Shown here one piece after another: positions 12,102 through 19,240 of a stretch of 64,000 nucleotides of DNA. Source of the DNA: Streptoverticillium olivoreticuli subsp. olivoreticuli (lineage in GTDB: Bacteria > Actinomycetota > Actinomycetes > Streptomycetales > Streptomycetaceae); the NCBI RefSeq assembly GCF_003391135.1, contig NZ_CP031455.1, positions 2,379,501-2,443,500 on the forward strand, read 5' to 3'. Position 1 is the first letter of the stretch, and each line of letters begins with the position of its first letter. A model generated the notes under the pieces. That model did not search any database. It worked only from the letters and a program-made list of their open reading frames with translations, and was not told the DNA's origin. Made by a program: the position numbers and the translations under genes.

Positions 12102-12872
12102 ATGCGTGTCGCCATCGAGGGACTCGAAGTGGCCCTGTCCGGACGGACGGTGGTCTCCGGGGTGGACCTGCTCGCGGAGGACGGCGAGATCGCCGGGCTG
12201 ATCGGCCCGAACGGCAGCGGCAAGTCGACCCTGCTGCGGACCGTCTACCGCTATCTGCGGCCGCACGCCGGGCGGGTGCTGCTCGGCGGTACGGACATCC
12301 GGTCGCTGACCCCGGCCGCGTCGGCCCGGCTGGTGGCCGCCCTGCCGCAGGAGCGCGGCAGCGACTTCGAACTGTCGGTCCGCGCGGTCGTGGCGATGGG
12401 CCGCACCCCGTACAAGCGGGCGTTCGCGGGCGAGGACCGCGCCGACGCGGACCTGGTCACGGCGGCCCTGGAGCAGGTGGGCATGGCCGGTGCGGGCGGG
12501 CGCCGCTTCTCGGCCCTGTCCGGTGGCGAGCGCCAGCGGGTGCTGCTGGCACGGGCGCTCGCGCAGGACCCGAAGGTGCTCGTCCTCGACGAGCCGACCA
12601 ACCACCTCGACGTGCAGCACCAGGTGGAACTGCTGGCCCTGCTGCGCGCGCAGCGCCGTACGACGCTGCTGTCCTTGCACGACCTCAATGCGGCGGCGTC
12701 CCTGTGCGACCGGTTGCATGTGCTGCACGAGGGCTCCCTCGTGGCATCGGGCACCCCTCGCGAGGTCCTGACGCCGGAGCTTCTTGCGGAGGTGTTCGGC
12801 GTACGGGTGGCGGTGGTGGACCACCCGCTGACGGGCGACCCGCTGATCGCCTTCGACCACCGGGCCATGTGA
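12102..12872 (+). CDS. ABC importer ATPase (FecE/BtuD type)
   Basis: This 256-residue ABC ATPase has Walker A GPNGSGKST at 35-43, signature LSGGERQRV at about 139-147, and Walker B with D-loop VLDEPTNHLD at 161-170, followed by the switch His in LSLHDL. Four bases separate it from the permease stop, so the three genes form one operon. It powers import through the FecCD dimer. A hairpin follows closely after the stop. No metal-repressor box or cobalamin riboswitch that I can recognise precedes the operon, so the regulator remains unknown. Confidence 0.94.
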   Translation: MRVAIEGLEVALSGRTVVSGVDLLAEDGEIAGLIGPNGSGKSTLLRTVYRYLRPHAGRVLLGGTDIRSLTPAASARLVAALPQERGSDFELSVRAVVAMGRTPYKRAFAGEDRADADLVTAALEQVGMAGAGGRRFSALSGGERQRVLLARALAQDPKVLVLDEPTNHLDVQHQVELLALLRAQRRTTLLSLHDLNAAASLCDRLHVLHEGSLVASGTPREVLTPELLAEVFGVRVAVVDHPLTGDPLIAFDHRAM

Positions 12873-12878
12873 CGGCGC

Positions 12879-12905
12879 GGCTTCGGGGTCTGGGGCGAAG
12901 CCCCG
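12879..12905 (+). terminator. probable terminator of the ABC importer operon
   Basis: GGCTTCG and CGAAGCC pair around a GGGTCTGGGG loop six bases after the ATPase stop. The GGTCTGGGGC element is the same family as that near 6540, a common Streptomyces intergenic repeat. Confidence 0.55.
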
Positions 12906-12958
12906 GTTACTGGCGCCTGGAGCCCTTCCCCGTGAGCATGCTGGACGTGGACCATGTG

Positions 12959-13007
12959 CACTCCCCTCGCGAGGGGAGTGCGCCCCTCGGGAAGGCGCTT
13001 CCCCGGG
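12959..13007. repeat. tandem palindromes between convergent genes
   Basis: A perfect 22-base palindrome, CACTCCCCTCGCGAGGGGAG with TG following, spans 12959-12980. It is directly followed by a second imperfect hairpin at 12982-13007 (CCCCTCGGGAAG against CTTCCCCGGGG). They lie just past the end of the small minus-strand gene at 13029 and are likely bidirectional terminators. Confidence 0.55.
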
Positions 13008-13028
13008 GGTGCAGTCGGCGGTTGGAGG

Positions 13029-13193
13029 CTACTCGTCGGGCTTATCGTCGTCGATCGCCACCGCGCCCTCCGCCTTTTCCTGTACTGCGTCGACCTGGTC
13101 GGCGAACTTGCCACCTGTCTTCTCGTTGACCTCTTCCTCAACGGCGTCGGAAGTGTCCTTGGACTTGTCCTTGAAGATGTCGAAGATCCCCAT
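13029..13193 (-). CDS. small antitoxin-like protein (MT0933-like family)
   Basis: This 54-residue charged protein begins MGIFDIFKDKSKD and continues with NEKTGGKFADQVDAVQEKAEG, the pattern of the MT0933/Rv0909-like antitoxin family (PF14013), which is very common in Streptomyces. Proteins of this type are mostly helical and hydrophilic. The ATG at 13193 has GGAGGAG eight bases before it. No toxin-like partner gene is adjacent, so a toxin-antitoxin role is doubtful here despite the family name. Confidence 0.75.
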   Translation of the reverse strand: MGIFDIFKDKSKDTSDAVEEEVNEKTGGKFADQVDAVQEKAEGAVAIDDDKPDE

Positions 13194-13459
13194 TGCGGTC
13201 TCCTCCTGGGTGCCGGTGGGCGGGGCCACGCCGAAAGAGCCCCTGGTTTCAGCATGCGCGCGGTCGGCACGGCGGGTATGCGGGGCGTGGGATGGATTGG
13301 TCCGAACGGGTGACGGCCGCGCCCTGCCCGAGGACGGACCCCGCCTCGGGACGCATCCACCGTGGACGCGGGCCATGCGAGGCCCCTCGCGACGGGAGGG
13401 ACCGCTCCTACCAGCCCGATCAGGCTACGGGGGCGGTAGGGGGCACGGGGTGCAGGCGT

Positions 13460-13648
13460 TCAGCCCAACGCATTGCCTGGTTCCGGCAGACAGACGCAGA
13501 GATTTCCCAGGGCTCCTACGTAGATGTAGTCATAACCGCGTTCCTTGCACACTTCAGCGCAGGTCCGTGCGCTTGCCGGGGTTGCGGTGGCGACTGTGCG
13601 GCCGAGGATGCAGGCGGTTCCGACGATTGCGGCGACCAATCGGCGCAC
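13460..13648 (-). CDS. small secreted Cys-rich peptide
   Basis: This 62-residue exported peptide starts at GTG 13648, preceded by AGAGGAG at ideal spacing. Its N-terminus MRRLVAAIVGTACILGRTVA looks like a Sec signal ending near ASA. The mature part is about 32 residues: Cys-x3-Cys (CAEVC), then a tyrosine-rich stretch YDYIYVG, then Cys-x-Cys (CVC) and LPEPGNALG. The four cysteines could form two disulfides. I know no named family. It lies alone between the antitoxin-like gene and a terminator, on the same strand as the XRE/DUF397 pair. Confidence 0.6.
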   Translation of the reverse strand: MRRLVAAIVGTACILGRTVATATPASARTCAEVCKERGYDYIYVGALGNLCVCLPEPGNALG

Positions 13649-13809
13649 GTCAACTCCTCTTTGGATCAGGGTTGTCAGGGGTTGACTCGGCGGCTGGTTC
13701 GAGTCGCCGCATGACTGCCCGGCGCCACGTAGGAACATGCACTAGCCACCCGAACGTGGCTGGTGAAACGATCCCCCCGCTTCTTCGGAGACCCCCCATG
13801 CCTCGTAAG

Positions 13810-13852
13810 CCCCAGTTCCCGTCACCCCTCACCAGAGGGACGGGAACTGGGG
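13810..13852. terminator. terminator after DUF397 gene
   Basis: Fourteen-base perfect arms, CCCCAGTTCCCGTC at 13810-13823 and its complement at 13839-13852, enclose a 15-base loop. It sits downstream of the minus-strand DUF397 stop and ends the XRE/DUF397 transcript. Confidence 0.75.
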
Positions 13853-13888
13853 CATTCTGCGTTTAGGTGCCATCGACCCGAAGATGCG

Positions 13889-14116
13889 CTACGCGGTCCG
13901 CACCGTGAACGTGTCGCCCCGGACGGCGGAGACGAACGAGGACCAGGCGCCGGACGGGAGCATGAGCGCGGGGTTCTGCGGGGTCTTGCTGTCACGGACG
14001 GGGACGACGCCGGAAGCTGCGAACCCGGGGGCCCATTCGACGCATTCGCCGCCGTTGCCCTCGCTGAAACTCGACTTCACCCATATCGCGTTGGGGAACT
14101 CGCGGGTGGTACTCAT
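13889..14116 (-). CDS. DUF397 protein
   Basis: This 75-residue protein is a typical DUF397 member: WVKSSFSEGNGGECVEW near the N-terminus, VPVRDSKTP in the middle and a C-terminal WSSFVSAVRGD. DUF397 proteins are encoded immediately after XRE/DUF5753 regulators in Streptomyces (the WhiJ/BldB-type systems) and act with them in developmental or antibiotic control. Its start lies inside the XRE gene reading frame, a larger overlap than usual. The ATG has a GGAGGC site upstream. Confidence 0.92.
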   Translation of the reverse strand: MSTTREFPNAIWVKSSFSEGNGGECVEWAPGFAASGVVPVRDSKTPQNPALMLPSGAWSSFVSAVRGDTFTVRTA

Positions 14117-14921
14117 GGGTGTACGCCTCCATTGTGTGCCGGATGAGGGAAAGAGATTCGTGACGTGACAGAGCGTCGGCACGCAGTCGTTCGTACGCTG
14201 CCCGCGCATCGGAGACCGCTTCCGCCGAGTCGTCCACCTGCCCTCTCGTATAGGTCTCCGTGTACAGAACTTCGCTGCTGTCCTGCCGTGTGAGCACAAT
14301 AAAGGGCGTCCCTCGGGCCGGAGTGCCCGCATCGGTGGGGAACACCTGAAGGTCGATACGCGGAGACCCCGTGACCGCTATGAGGTGCGCCAACTGGCCC
14401 CGCATGACCTCTGCGCCTCCCACGCCGGACCACAGGACCGACTCATGGAGGATCACCCACAGGGATGGCGGGTTGAGACTGTCGAACAGCTCCCGACGCC
14501 GCATGCGCCGTTCTACGAGCTTTTTGATCTGAGCCGTAGTCTCCTCTGGGTGGGCGGCCCGATAGACAGCCTCGGCGTACTCCGGCGTTTGCAGTATTCC
14601 CATCACGAAGAGACTTGAGTAACCGCAGATGGCTGTAGCTTCGCGTTCAAGCTCCAGGTACGGGATGAACCAAACAGGGTTGCCCGCGTCGGCCGCTCGC
14701 TGACGCATCCGCGCGTAGACGCCGCGTGCGCCAAACACTCTGTCGCACTGTTCCGCGAACTGCGGGCTGGCCAGCTGTTGCCCTGTCTCGACCTTGCTGA
14801 CGTACGGCTGCCCGCAGAGCAGCTTGGCGGCAAGTTGCTGTTGCGACCAGCTCTCTGCCTCTCGGGCGTACTTGATCTCCTTGCCGAACTCCTTCGCCGG
14901 AGACTCCGAATCATCGCTCAT
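13992..14921 (-). CDS. XRE-family regulator with DUF5753 sensor domain
   Basis: This protein of 309 residues has an N-terminal helix-turn-helix (about residues 10-70, with SQQQLAAKLLCGQPYVSKVE) and the DUF5753 C-terminal domain, recognisable by VWFIPYLELEREATAI, GILQTPEYAEA and the RQ-rich RRMRRRELF segment. It resembles WhiJ-like regulators that pair with DUF397 proteins. The ATG at 14921 has GGGAG upstream. After the normal end point near ESLSLIRHTMEAY, the frame runs on about 40 codons as Arg-rich sequence into the DUF397 gene, overlapping it by 125 bases. That tail may be non-functional read-on. Confidence 0.88.
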   Translation of the reverse strand: MSDDSESPAKEFGKEIKYAREAESWSQQQLAAKLLCGQPYVSKVETGQQLASPQFAEQCDRVFGARGVYARMRQRAADAGNPVWFIPYLELEREATAICGYSSLFVMGILQTPEYAEAVYRAAHPEETTAQIKKLVERRMRRRELFDSLNPPSLWVILHESVLWSGVGGAEVMRGQLAHLIAVTGSPRIDLQVFPTDAGTPARGTPFIVLTRQDSSEVLYTETYTRGQVDDSAEAVSDARAAYERLRADALSRHESLSLIRHTMEAYTHEYHPRVPQRDMGEVEFQRGQRRRMRRMGPRVRSFRRRPRP

Positions 14922-15054
14922 GCGTTCAACTCCCGTTATTCCAAAGCTGTTTGGCATGGCCAGGGCCCTGGTCAGCGTAGCGATGCCGGTGGAACCTGAG
15001 CTTCACGGTTGATGCCCGCTCCCCATGAGCGGGACACACGGAGGCTCGAACACG

Positions 15055-15282
15055 ATGACGGAGACGACGGGTGCGGCGCGGTGGACCGGCTACCGGTCCG
15101 GCGCCCTGCTGGTGGACAGGACCGCCGATCGGCTGGGCGTGTCCCACGCGTTCGACGGCGAGAAGTACACACTCGCAGGGGTCGGAAGCTCCGAGAGGTG
15201 GACGGCGCCGGCGAGGGCCGTCCACCTGGCCACCGACGAGGAGCGCCGCACCCTCGGACTCGGCCCCCGGAGCATGGACTGA
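15055..15282 (+). CDS. hypothetical small protein
   Basis: This 75-residue protein of unknown function starts with ATG after GGAGGC. It shows a compact beta-rich pattern (SGALLVDRTADRLGV, YTLAGVGSSERW, RAVHLATDEERRTLGL) that resembles small DUF proteins linked to XRE/DUF397 loci in Streptomyces. It is divergent from the XRE gene and shares a 134-base promoter interval with it. The next small gene starts inside its stop codon, so the two are translationally coupled. Confidence 0.6.
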   Translation: MTETTGAARWTGYRSGALLVDRTADRLGVSHAFDGEKYTLAGVGSSERWTAPARAVHLATDEERRTLGLGPRSMD

Positions 15283-15488
15283 TGCCCACGCCCGCGATCT
15301 CCCTCCCACTCTCCGGTGGGCACTGGATGGTCACGCCCACCCCTTCCACCCCGCTCCCTGCTGAGAAGTGCGTGGGATGTGACGAGGTGATCGCTGGCTT
15401 CGCGTTGGCTCAGGCGACGGGCGACGAGTTCGGCATCACCCGTCCGGCCGTCGCTGGTCACGACACCGGCCGGACGGGCGCGGGATGA
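15282..15488 (+). CDS. hypothetical small protein, coupled to previous gene
   Basis: This 68-residue protein starts at an ATG that overlaps the previous stop as TGATG. It has a proline-rich head, then KCVGCDEVIAGFALAQATGDEF, where Cys-x2-Cys may be half of a metal site. No known family is recognised. The ATG overlap and shared strand argue for a real gene, but codon evidence is limited by its length. Confidence 0.45.
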   Translation: MPTPAISLPLSGGHWMVTPTPSTPLPAEKCVGCDEVIAGFALAQATGDEFGITRPAVAGHDTGRTGAG

Positions 15489-15558
15489 TGCCGTCAAGTC
15501 GCCGACCAGCGGCGCGAATTGCGGTTGCCGCCACTCCCGGGCTGACACAGTGAGGACC

Positions 15559-15777
15559 ATGAACAACGGTAACGGAACGTGGCCCGACGCCTATCGATCC
15601 GGCGGGCCGCAAAAACCCCCTGTGAAGTGCGTCAAGTGCCAGAACCCCGACAAGGTCATCACCACAAAGGCCATGAACCCGCGCACTGGCGAAGAGGAGT
15701 GGCGGCTCACATGCCTGGGCTGTCGGGTTGCCTGGCCGATGGACCAGCACGGAGGGGAACCCGACGAGTACATGTAA
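15559..15777 (+). CDS. small zinc-ribbon-like protein
   Basis: This 72-residue protein has two Cys-x2-Cys pairs, KCVKCQNPDK and TCLGCRVAW, spaced about 30 residues apart, which is a classical zinc-ribbon layout. Between them lies a charged beta-hairpin-like stretch (VITTKAMNPRTGEEEWRL). The ATG at 15559 follows GTGAGGACC. A second, shorter protein of the same design follows only 15 bases later, so they probably share a transcript. Nucleic-acid or RNA-polymerase contacts are possible, but nothing shows this directly. Confidence 0.65.
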   Translation: MNNGNGTWPDAYRSGGPQKPPVKCVKCQNPDKVITTKAMNPRTGEEEWRLTCLGCRVAWPMDQHGGEPDEYM

Positions 15778-15792
15778 TCGCATGGAGGGATC

Positions 15793-15936
15793 ATGAACGG
15801 TCGACAGTTCCGCAATGCATTCCGGTGGCTCCCGATCCTGGCGAACACCAATTGCCCGAGCTGCCATAGCCCGCTCGTGTGGACACCCGACGGCCGTAAG
15901 TTCATCTGCCAGAGCTGCGGCAACGAGTGGACGTAA
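15793..15936 (+). CDS. 47-residue zinc-ribbon protein
   Basis: This tiny protein has CPSC at residues 20-23 and CQSC at 39-42, separated by HSPLVWTPDGRKFI, a compact four-Cys zinc ribbon ending GNEWT. The ATG follows GGAGGGATC at good spacing. It resembles the preceding 72-residue protein in layout, so the two may be related by duplication. Such very small ribbon proteins are often phage- or plasmid-linked, but no other mobile gene is present here. Confidence 0.6.
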   Translation: MNGRQFRNAFRWLPILANTNCPSCHSPLVWTPDGRKFICQSCGNEWT

Positions 15937-16152
15937 CGAAGTGAGTGGACGACACCGGCCGCAGTCCGGCTGACCGACATAGCCCGTAGACCGCCCCGCC
16001 CGTGCGCTTCCCCGAGGCGTGCGGGCGGGATTCCTTTGACTGGGCGGGTCCCGATCACCCCTTCGGAAGCGCGGGCAAAGTCCGCGTCTACCGAGCCTGA
16101 TCGCCCGCGTCGTTCCGGGGCTGCTGCCCGCCCACGGGCGCCACAGCGGCAC

Positions 16153-16428
16153 ATGACCTGCCCCGGCACAAACCCCCCGCAGACCCCGACCTCGCACGTG
16201 ATCTGTGGGCCCCGGAAGCGCATCCCGCCGCACGTTCTCGCCCGGACCATGCCCATCCCCGAGGGAACCCGGCCACTCGTCCCCTTGTTCATACAGGAGT
16301 GGATCAAGCAGGAGGAGGAACGCGAGGGGCAAAGGGAACGGTGTCCGGCAGCCGTCGCGGCGAGCACGGGCTACGACTACCCGAACCCCGAGACGTTCGA
16401 CCGGGTCCGCGCGGCGGTGAGCGCATGA
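16153..16428 (+). CDS. hypothetical protein
   Basis: This protein of about 91 residues starts at ATG 16153 (MTCPGTNPPQTP), though no clear ribosome site precedes it and a TTG at 16036 is also in frame. The middle, GTRPLVPLFIQEWIKQEEERE, looks like an amphipathic helix, and the tail YDYPNPETFDRVRAAV is helical. The family is unknown. It ends 160 bases before the convergent isocyanide synthase gene. It may be the last gene of the small-protein patch. Confidence 0.4.
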   Translation: MTCPGTNPPQTPTSHVICGPRKRIPPHVLARTMPIPEGTRPLVPLFIQEWIKQEEEREGQRERCPAAVAASTGYDYPNPETFDRVRAAVSA

Positions 16429-16588
16429 GCGCCACCCCGAGCACGCAGCCGACTTCGGCCCCCACCCGGACGACGTGATCCGGAACCGCTGAAGCACCCC
16501 GCCCTGCCCGGTCGCCGGGCGGAGCCTCATCCGCAGAACACCCCGTTACGAGCTTCGGGAAGGGGCGGGGCCGGGGAAGAATCCGCGC

Positions 16589-17521
16589 TCAGGCCGCCAC
16601 TTCGAAATGGCTCGGCCGACCGTCCCGCAACACGAGCCGCCCCAACCGCTCCGCATCCACCCGATGCATCAGCCGAGCCTCTCCCCCCGCACCCCGAAGC
16701 ACCGTCGTATGCCAAGGCGTCGCCCACGCATCCGCGGAGTCGAGCAACCGGATGCCGAACTTCTCGGCGCCCGCGGGCCGCGGGTGGATGGACAGCCGCA
16801 CCGCCCGCGGATGGCAGTCGGCGACGAGGTCGCCCCACGCCCGGCTCCGCGCGATGACCCCGTACGCCCGCCGCTTGCACTCGCGCTGGAGCGCGGAGTT
16901 GGTGCCGGTGAAGTCCGGCGTGTCCTCGAAGAGGAAGCGGGTGATGCCGCGGTAGAGGCGGACGGTCTCCTCGTCACCGGCCCGGACCTGCGCGCGCAGC
17001 GCGTCGGGCGAGGGGGCGTAGGCGGTGGTGACCAGCTCGCGCTTGGTGTCGTGGTCCAGGTCCCCGTGCACGTCGCGGAGGTCGAAGGTGTCGAGGTGGC
17101 GCAGCCGCTCCCGGCCGATCAGGGCGCGCAGTTCGTCGCCGTAGGCGTCGATGTGGGGGTCGGGGACCCGGATGAGGTCGCCGAAGATGTGGCCGTCGGA
17201 GCAGATGACGATGCGGGCCCCGGGCGCGTATATCTCGCCGATGCGGGCGCACAGCCGGTCGAGGAAGCGCAGCGAGAGCCGCTCGCCCTCGTCGGGGAGG
17301 TGGCCGAGGACCTTGGCCGGGTTCGGGGACTTGCAGGGGAAGCCGGGGAGGGTGAAGACGATCGTCTCGCCCGCCTCCGTGAACTGCCGTATCTGTCCCA
17401 GCTGTGCCGGATGGTCACCGGGTTCCGAGGGGGCCGCGTCCGTGGTGCGGTGGTAGGGCAGGAGGAGGCCCAGCACGCGGGCCTCGACGGAGGTCTGGGT
17501 CAGGGTTGCTGCGTAGGACAT
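16589..17521 (-). CDS. isocyanide synthase family protein (Dit1/PvcA)
   Basis: This 310-residue protein carries the hallmarks of the Dit1/PvcA family. These are IVFTLPGFPCKSPNPAKVLG near residue 60, RIVICSDGHIFGDLI near 105, and a late stretch with RLSIHPRPAGAEKFGIRL. Bacterial members convert an amino acid (usually tyrosine or tryptophan) plus ribulose 5-phosphate into an isonitrile; yeast Dit1 acts on tyrosine for dityrosine wall synthesis. It begins seven bases after the stop of a P450 gene, mirroring the yeast Dit1/Dit2 (P450) pair. No PvcB-type dioxygenase is adjacent. The amino-acid substrate cannot be told from sequence alone. Confidence 0.88.
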   Translation of the reverse strand: MSYAATLTQTSVEARVLGLLLPYHRTTDAAPSEPGDHPAQLGQIRQFTEAGETIVFTLPGFPCKSPNPAKVLGHLPDEGERLSLRFLDRLCARIGEIYAPGARIVICSDGHIFGDLIRVPDPHIDAYGDELRALIGRERLRHLDTFDLRDVHGDLDHDTKRELVTTAYAPSPDALRAQVRAGDEETVRLYRGITRFLFEDTPDFTGTNSALQRECKRRAYGVIARSRAWGDLVADCHPRAVRLSIHPRPAGAEKFGIRLLDSADAWATPWHTTVLRGAGGEARLMHRVDAERLGRLVLRDGRPSHFEVAA

Positions 17522-17528
17522 GCGTCGG

Positions 17529-18782
17529 TCATCCACGATAGGGGCAGGCGGGCCGGTCGAAGGCGACGGGCAGTTCGCCCACGCCCCGGCCGAGGACGGC
17601 GGGGATCCAGGGGAGCTCCTCGTCGGGGACGGCGAGGCGCAGGCCCGGCAGGCGGGCGGTCAAGGTACCGAGGGCGACCTGGAGTTCGACGCGGGCCAGG
17701 GCGGCGCCGGGGCAGAAGTGGCTGCCGTGCCCGAAGGCCATGTGCGGGCCCTGCGCCCGGTCGAGGTCGAGGGTGTCGGGTTCGGGGAAGCGCTCGGGGT
17801 CGCGGTTGGCGGCGCAGAGGGAGACGATGACGGAGTCACCGGCCGGTACGCGCGTGCCGTGCAGGTCGGCGTCCTCGGCGAGGAAGCGCCAGGTCGTCAG
17901 CTCGAAGGCGCTGTCGAGGCGCAGGAGTTCCTCCACCGCGGCGGGCAGCAGCGCGGGCTCGGCGCGCAGCCGCTCCAGTACGGCTTCTCGACGGGGGTCC
18001 CGCAGCAGTGCCACGACGGCGGTGGTGATCTGGTTGGTGACGGGCTCCTGGCCGGCCACCAGCAGCTGGAAGATCATGGAGTCCAGCTCCTCCTGGGTCA
18101 GCTCGCCCTCGTCGCGGGCGGTGACCAGGCGGGAGAGCAGCCCGTCGCCTGGTGCGGCGCGCCGGTCGGCGACCACCTCGGCGATGTAGCCCTGGAGTTC
18201 GTGCAGCCGTGCCTCGTAGGCGGGGCGGCCCGGGTCGGTGGGGCCGACGGGGGCGACGACCTTGCCCCAGTCGCGCCGGAAGCGGTCGGCGAGGTACGGC
18301 GGCAGGCCGATGACCTCGGCGAGCACCTGGAAGGGAAACCGCGCGGCGAAGCAGCTGACGAGGTCCGCGGACCCGGCGTCGGCGGGCATGGCGTCCACGA
18401 GCGCGTCGGCCATCTCCTGGAAGCGGGGGCGCAGCTCCTCGACGCGGCGCGTCGCGAAGGCGTCGGTGATCAGGCGGCGCATCGCGGTGTGCTTGGGCGC
18501 GTCCTGGTGGAGGAGGTGGACCTGGAGCTGGGAGTGCTGCGGCTCGGGCATGATCGAGGCGTGTTCGCGCCAGCGGTCGTTGCCGAGCGCGTGATTCTTG
18601 CCCAGCCGGGGGTCGGCGAGGGTCCGCTGGGCGGCGGCGTGGCCGGTGACCAGCCAGGCGGTGACCCCGCTGGGGAAGCTCACCCGGTGGATGGGCCCGG
18701 CCGCGCGCATGCGCTCGTACAGCGGGTACGGGTCCCGCTTGTATTCGGGTCCGTAGAGGCGGATCGGGTCGGGCAGCGACAC
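17529..18782 (-). CDS. cytochrome P450
   Basis: This 417-residue bacterial class I P450 has the heme-binding loop FGHGSHFCPGAALAR near the C-terminus (thiolate Cys within FCPG), the ExxR motif in VEELLR, and an I-helix LLVAGQEPVTNQ. The usual acidic Thr pair of the I-helix appears as QEPVT, so the oxygen-activation residue pattern is slightly altered. The GTG at 18782 is preceded by GAGGAG. It is the first gene of a two-gene operon with the isocyanide synthase, so it probably oxidises or couples the isonitrile or its precursor. Ferredoxin and reductase are not nearby. Confidence 0.9.
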   Translation of the reverse strand: MSLPDPIRLYGPEYKRDPYPLYERMRAAGPIHRVSFPSGVTAWLVTGHAAAQRTLADPRLGKNHALGNDRWREHASIMPEPQHSQLQVHLLHQDAPKHTAMRRLITDAFATRRVEELRPRFQEMADALVDAMPADAGSADLVSCFAARFPFQVLAEVIGLPPYLADRFRRDWGKVVAPVGPTDPGRPAYEARLHELQGYIAEVVADRRAAPGDGLLSRLVTARDEGELTQEELDSMIFQLLVAGQEPVTNQITTAVVALLRDPRREAVLERLRAEPALLPAAVEELLRLDSAFELTTWRFLAEDADLHGTRVPAGDSVIVSLCAANRDPERFPEPDTLDLDRAQGPHMAFGHGSHFCPGAALARVELQVALGTLTARLPGLRLAVPDEELPWIPAVLGRGVGELPVAFDRPACPYRG

Positions 18783-19003
18783 GGTGGAGGTCTCCTCGCG
18801 AAGTCGTGGACCCCAAGGAAGTCGGACGGGCCGCGCGGTGAGTTCCCGTCCGTTCGAAGGCGGCTCACGGACCGTGGCGGGCGATTCCTGGGTAGTCGGC
18901 CGGGAAGGCCCGCTGGTTCCCGTTCGCGAAAGGGACAATCCTCACGCGCCGTGAGCCCGTCGCGGGCGGCCGAACGCGGCGCGCGGCGTGCCACGATGCG
19001 GCG

Positions 19004-19240
19004 ATGACCGCTCGTCGACTTCTCAGTCCGTACGGATCCCTGACCGGCTTCGTCCTGCTGCTGGCCGCCCTCTTCGGTGTCGCGTACGCCGTCGGATCGG
19101 CCGCCGGACCCGCGGCCCCCGGCATACACCGCACCGGCGGTGGCTCCGGCGGCGGCTCGGGTTCCGGCGGTGGTGGCATGGGCGGGATGGACGGCATGCA
19201 CGACATGGGTGCCCCTGTGGGCCCGGTGGTGGTCCGATGA
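19004..19240 (+). CDS. small Met/Gly/His-rich membrane-anchored protein
   Basis: This 78-residue protein has one hydrophobic segment (SLTGFVLLLAALFGVAYAVG, about residues 11-30), then a glycine/serine linker and a metal-binding tail rich in Met and His (GGMGGMDGMHDMG). Such tails bind Cu(I). Its stop overlaps the start of the copper ATPase gene as ATGA, so it is co-translated and probably delivers or senses copper at the membrane. It diverges from the P450/isocyanide synthase operon over a 221-base region containing a CTCACG-CGC-CGTGAG inverted repeat. Confidence 0.75.
   Translation: MTARRLLSPYGSLTGFVLLLAALFGVAYAVGSAAGPAAPGIHRTGGGSGGGSGSGGGGMGGMDGMHDMGAPVGPVVVR

Noticed and set aside
13798-13866. 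22-codon plus-strand frame beginning MPRKPQFPS
   Set aside because: It lies wholly within the DUF397 terminator hairpin, so the sequence is explained by the stem-loop.
18783-19003. CsoR copper operator before the copper operon
   Set aside because: No TACCC-rich palindrome of the CsoR type is visible; only a 15-base CTCACG/CGTGAG repeat was found.
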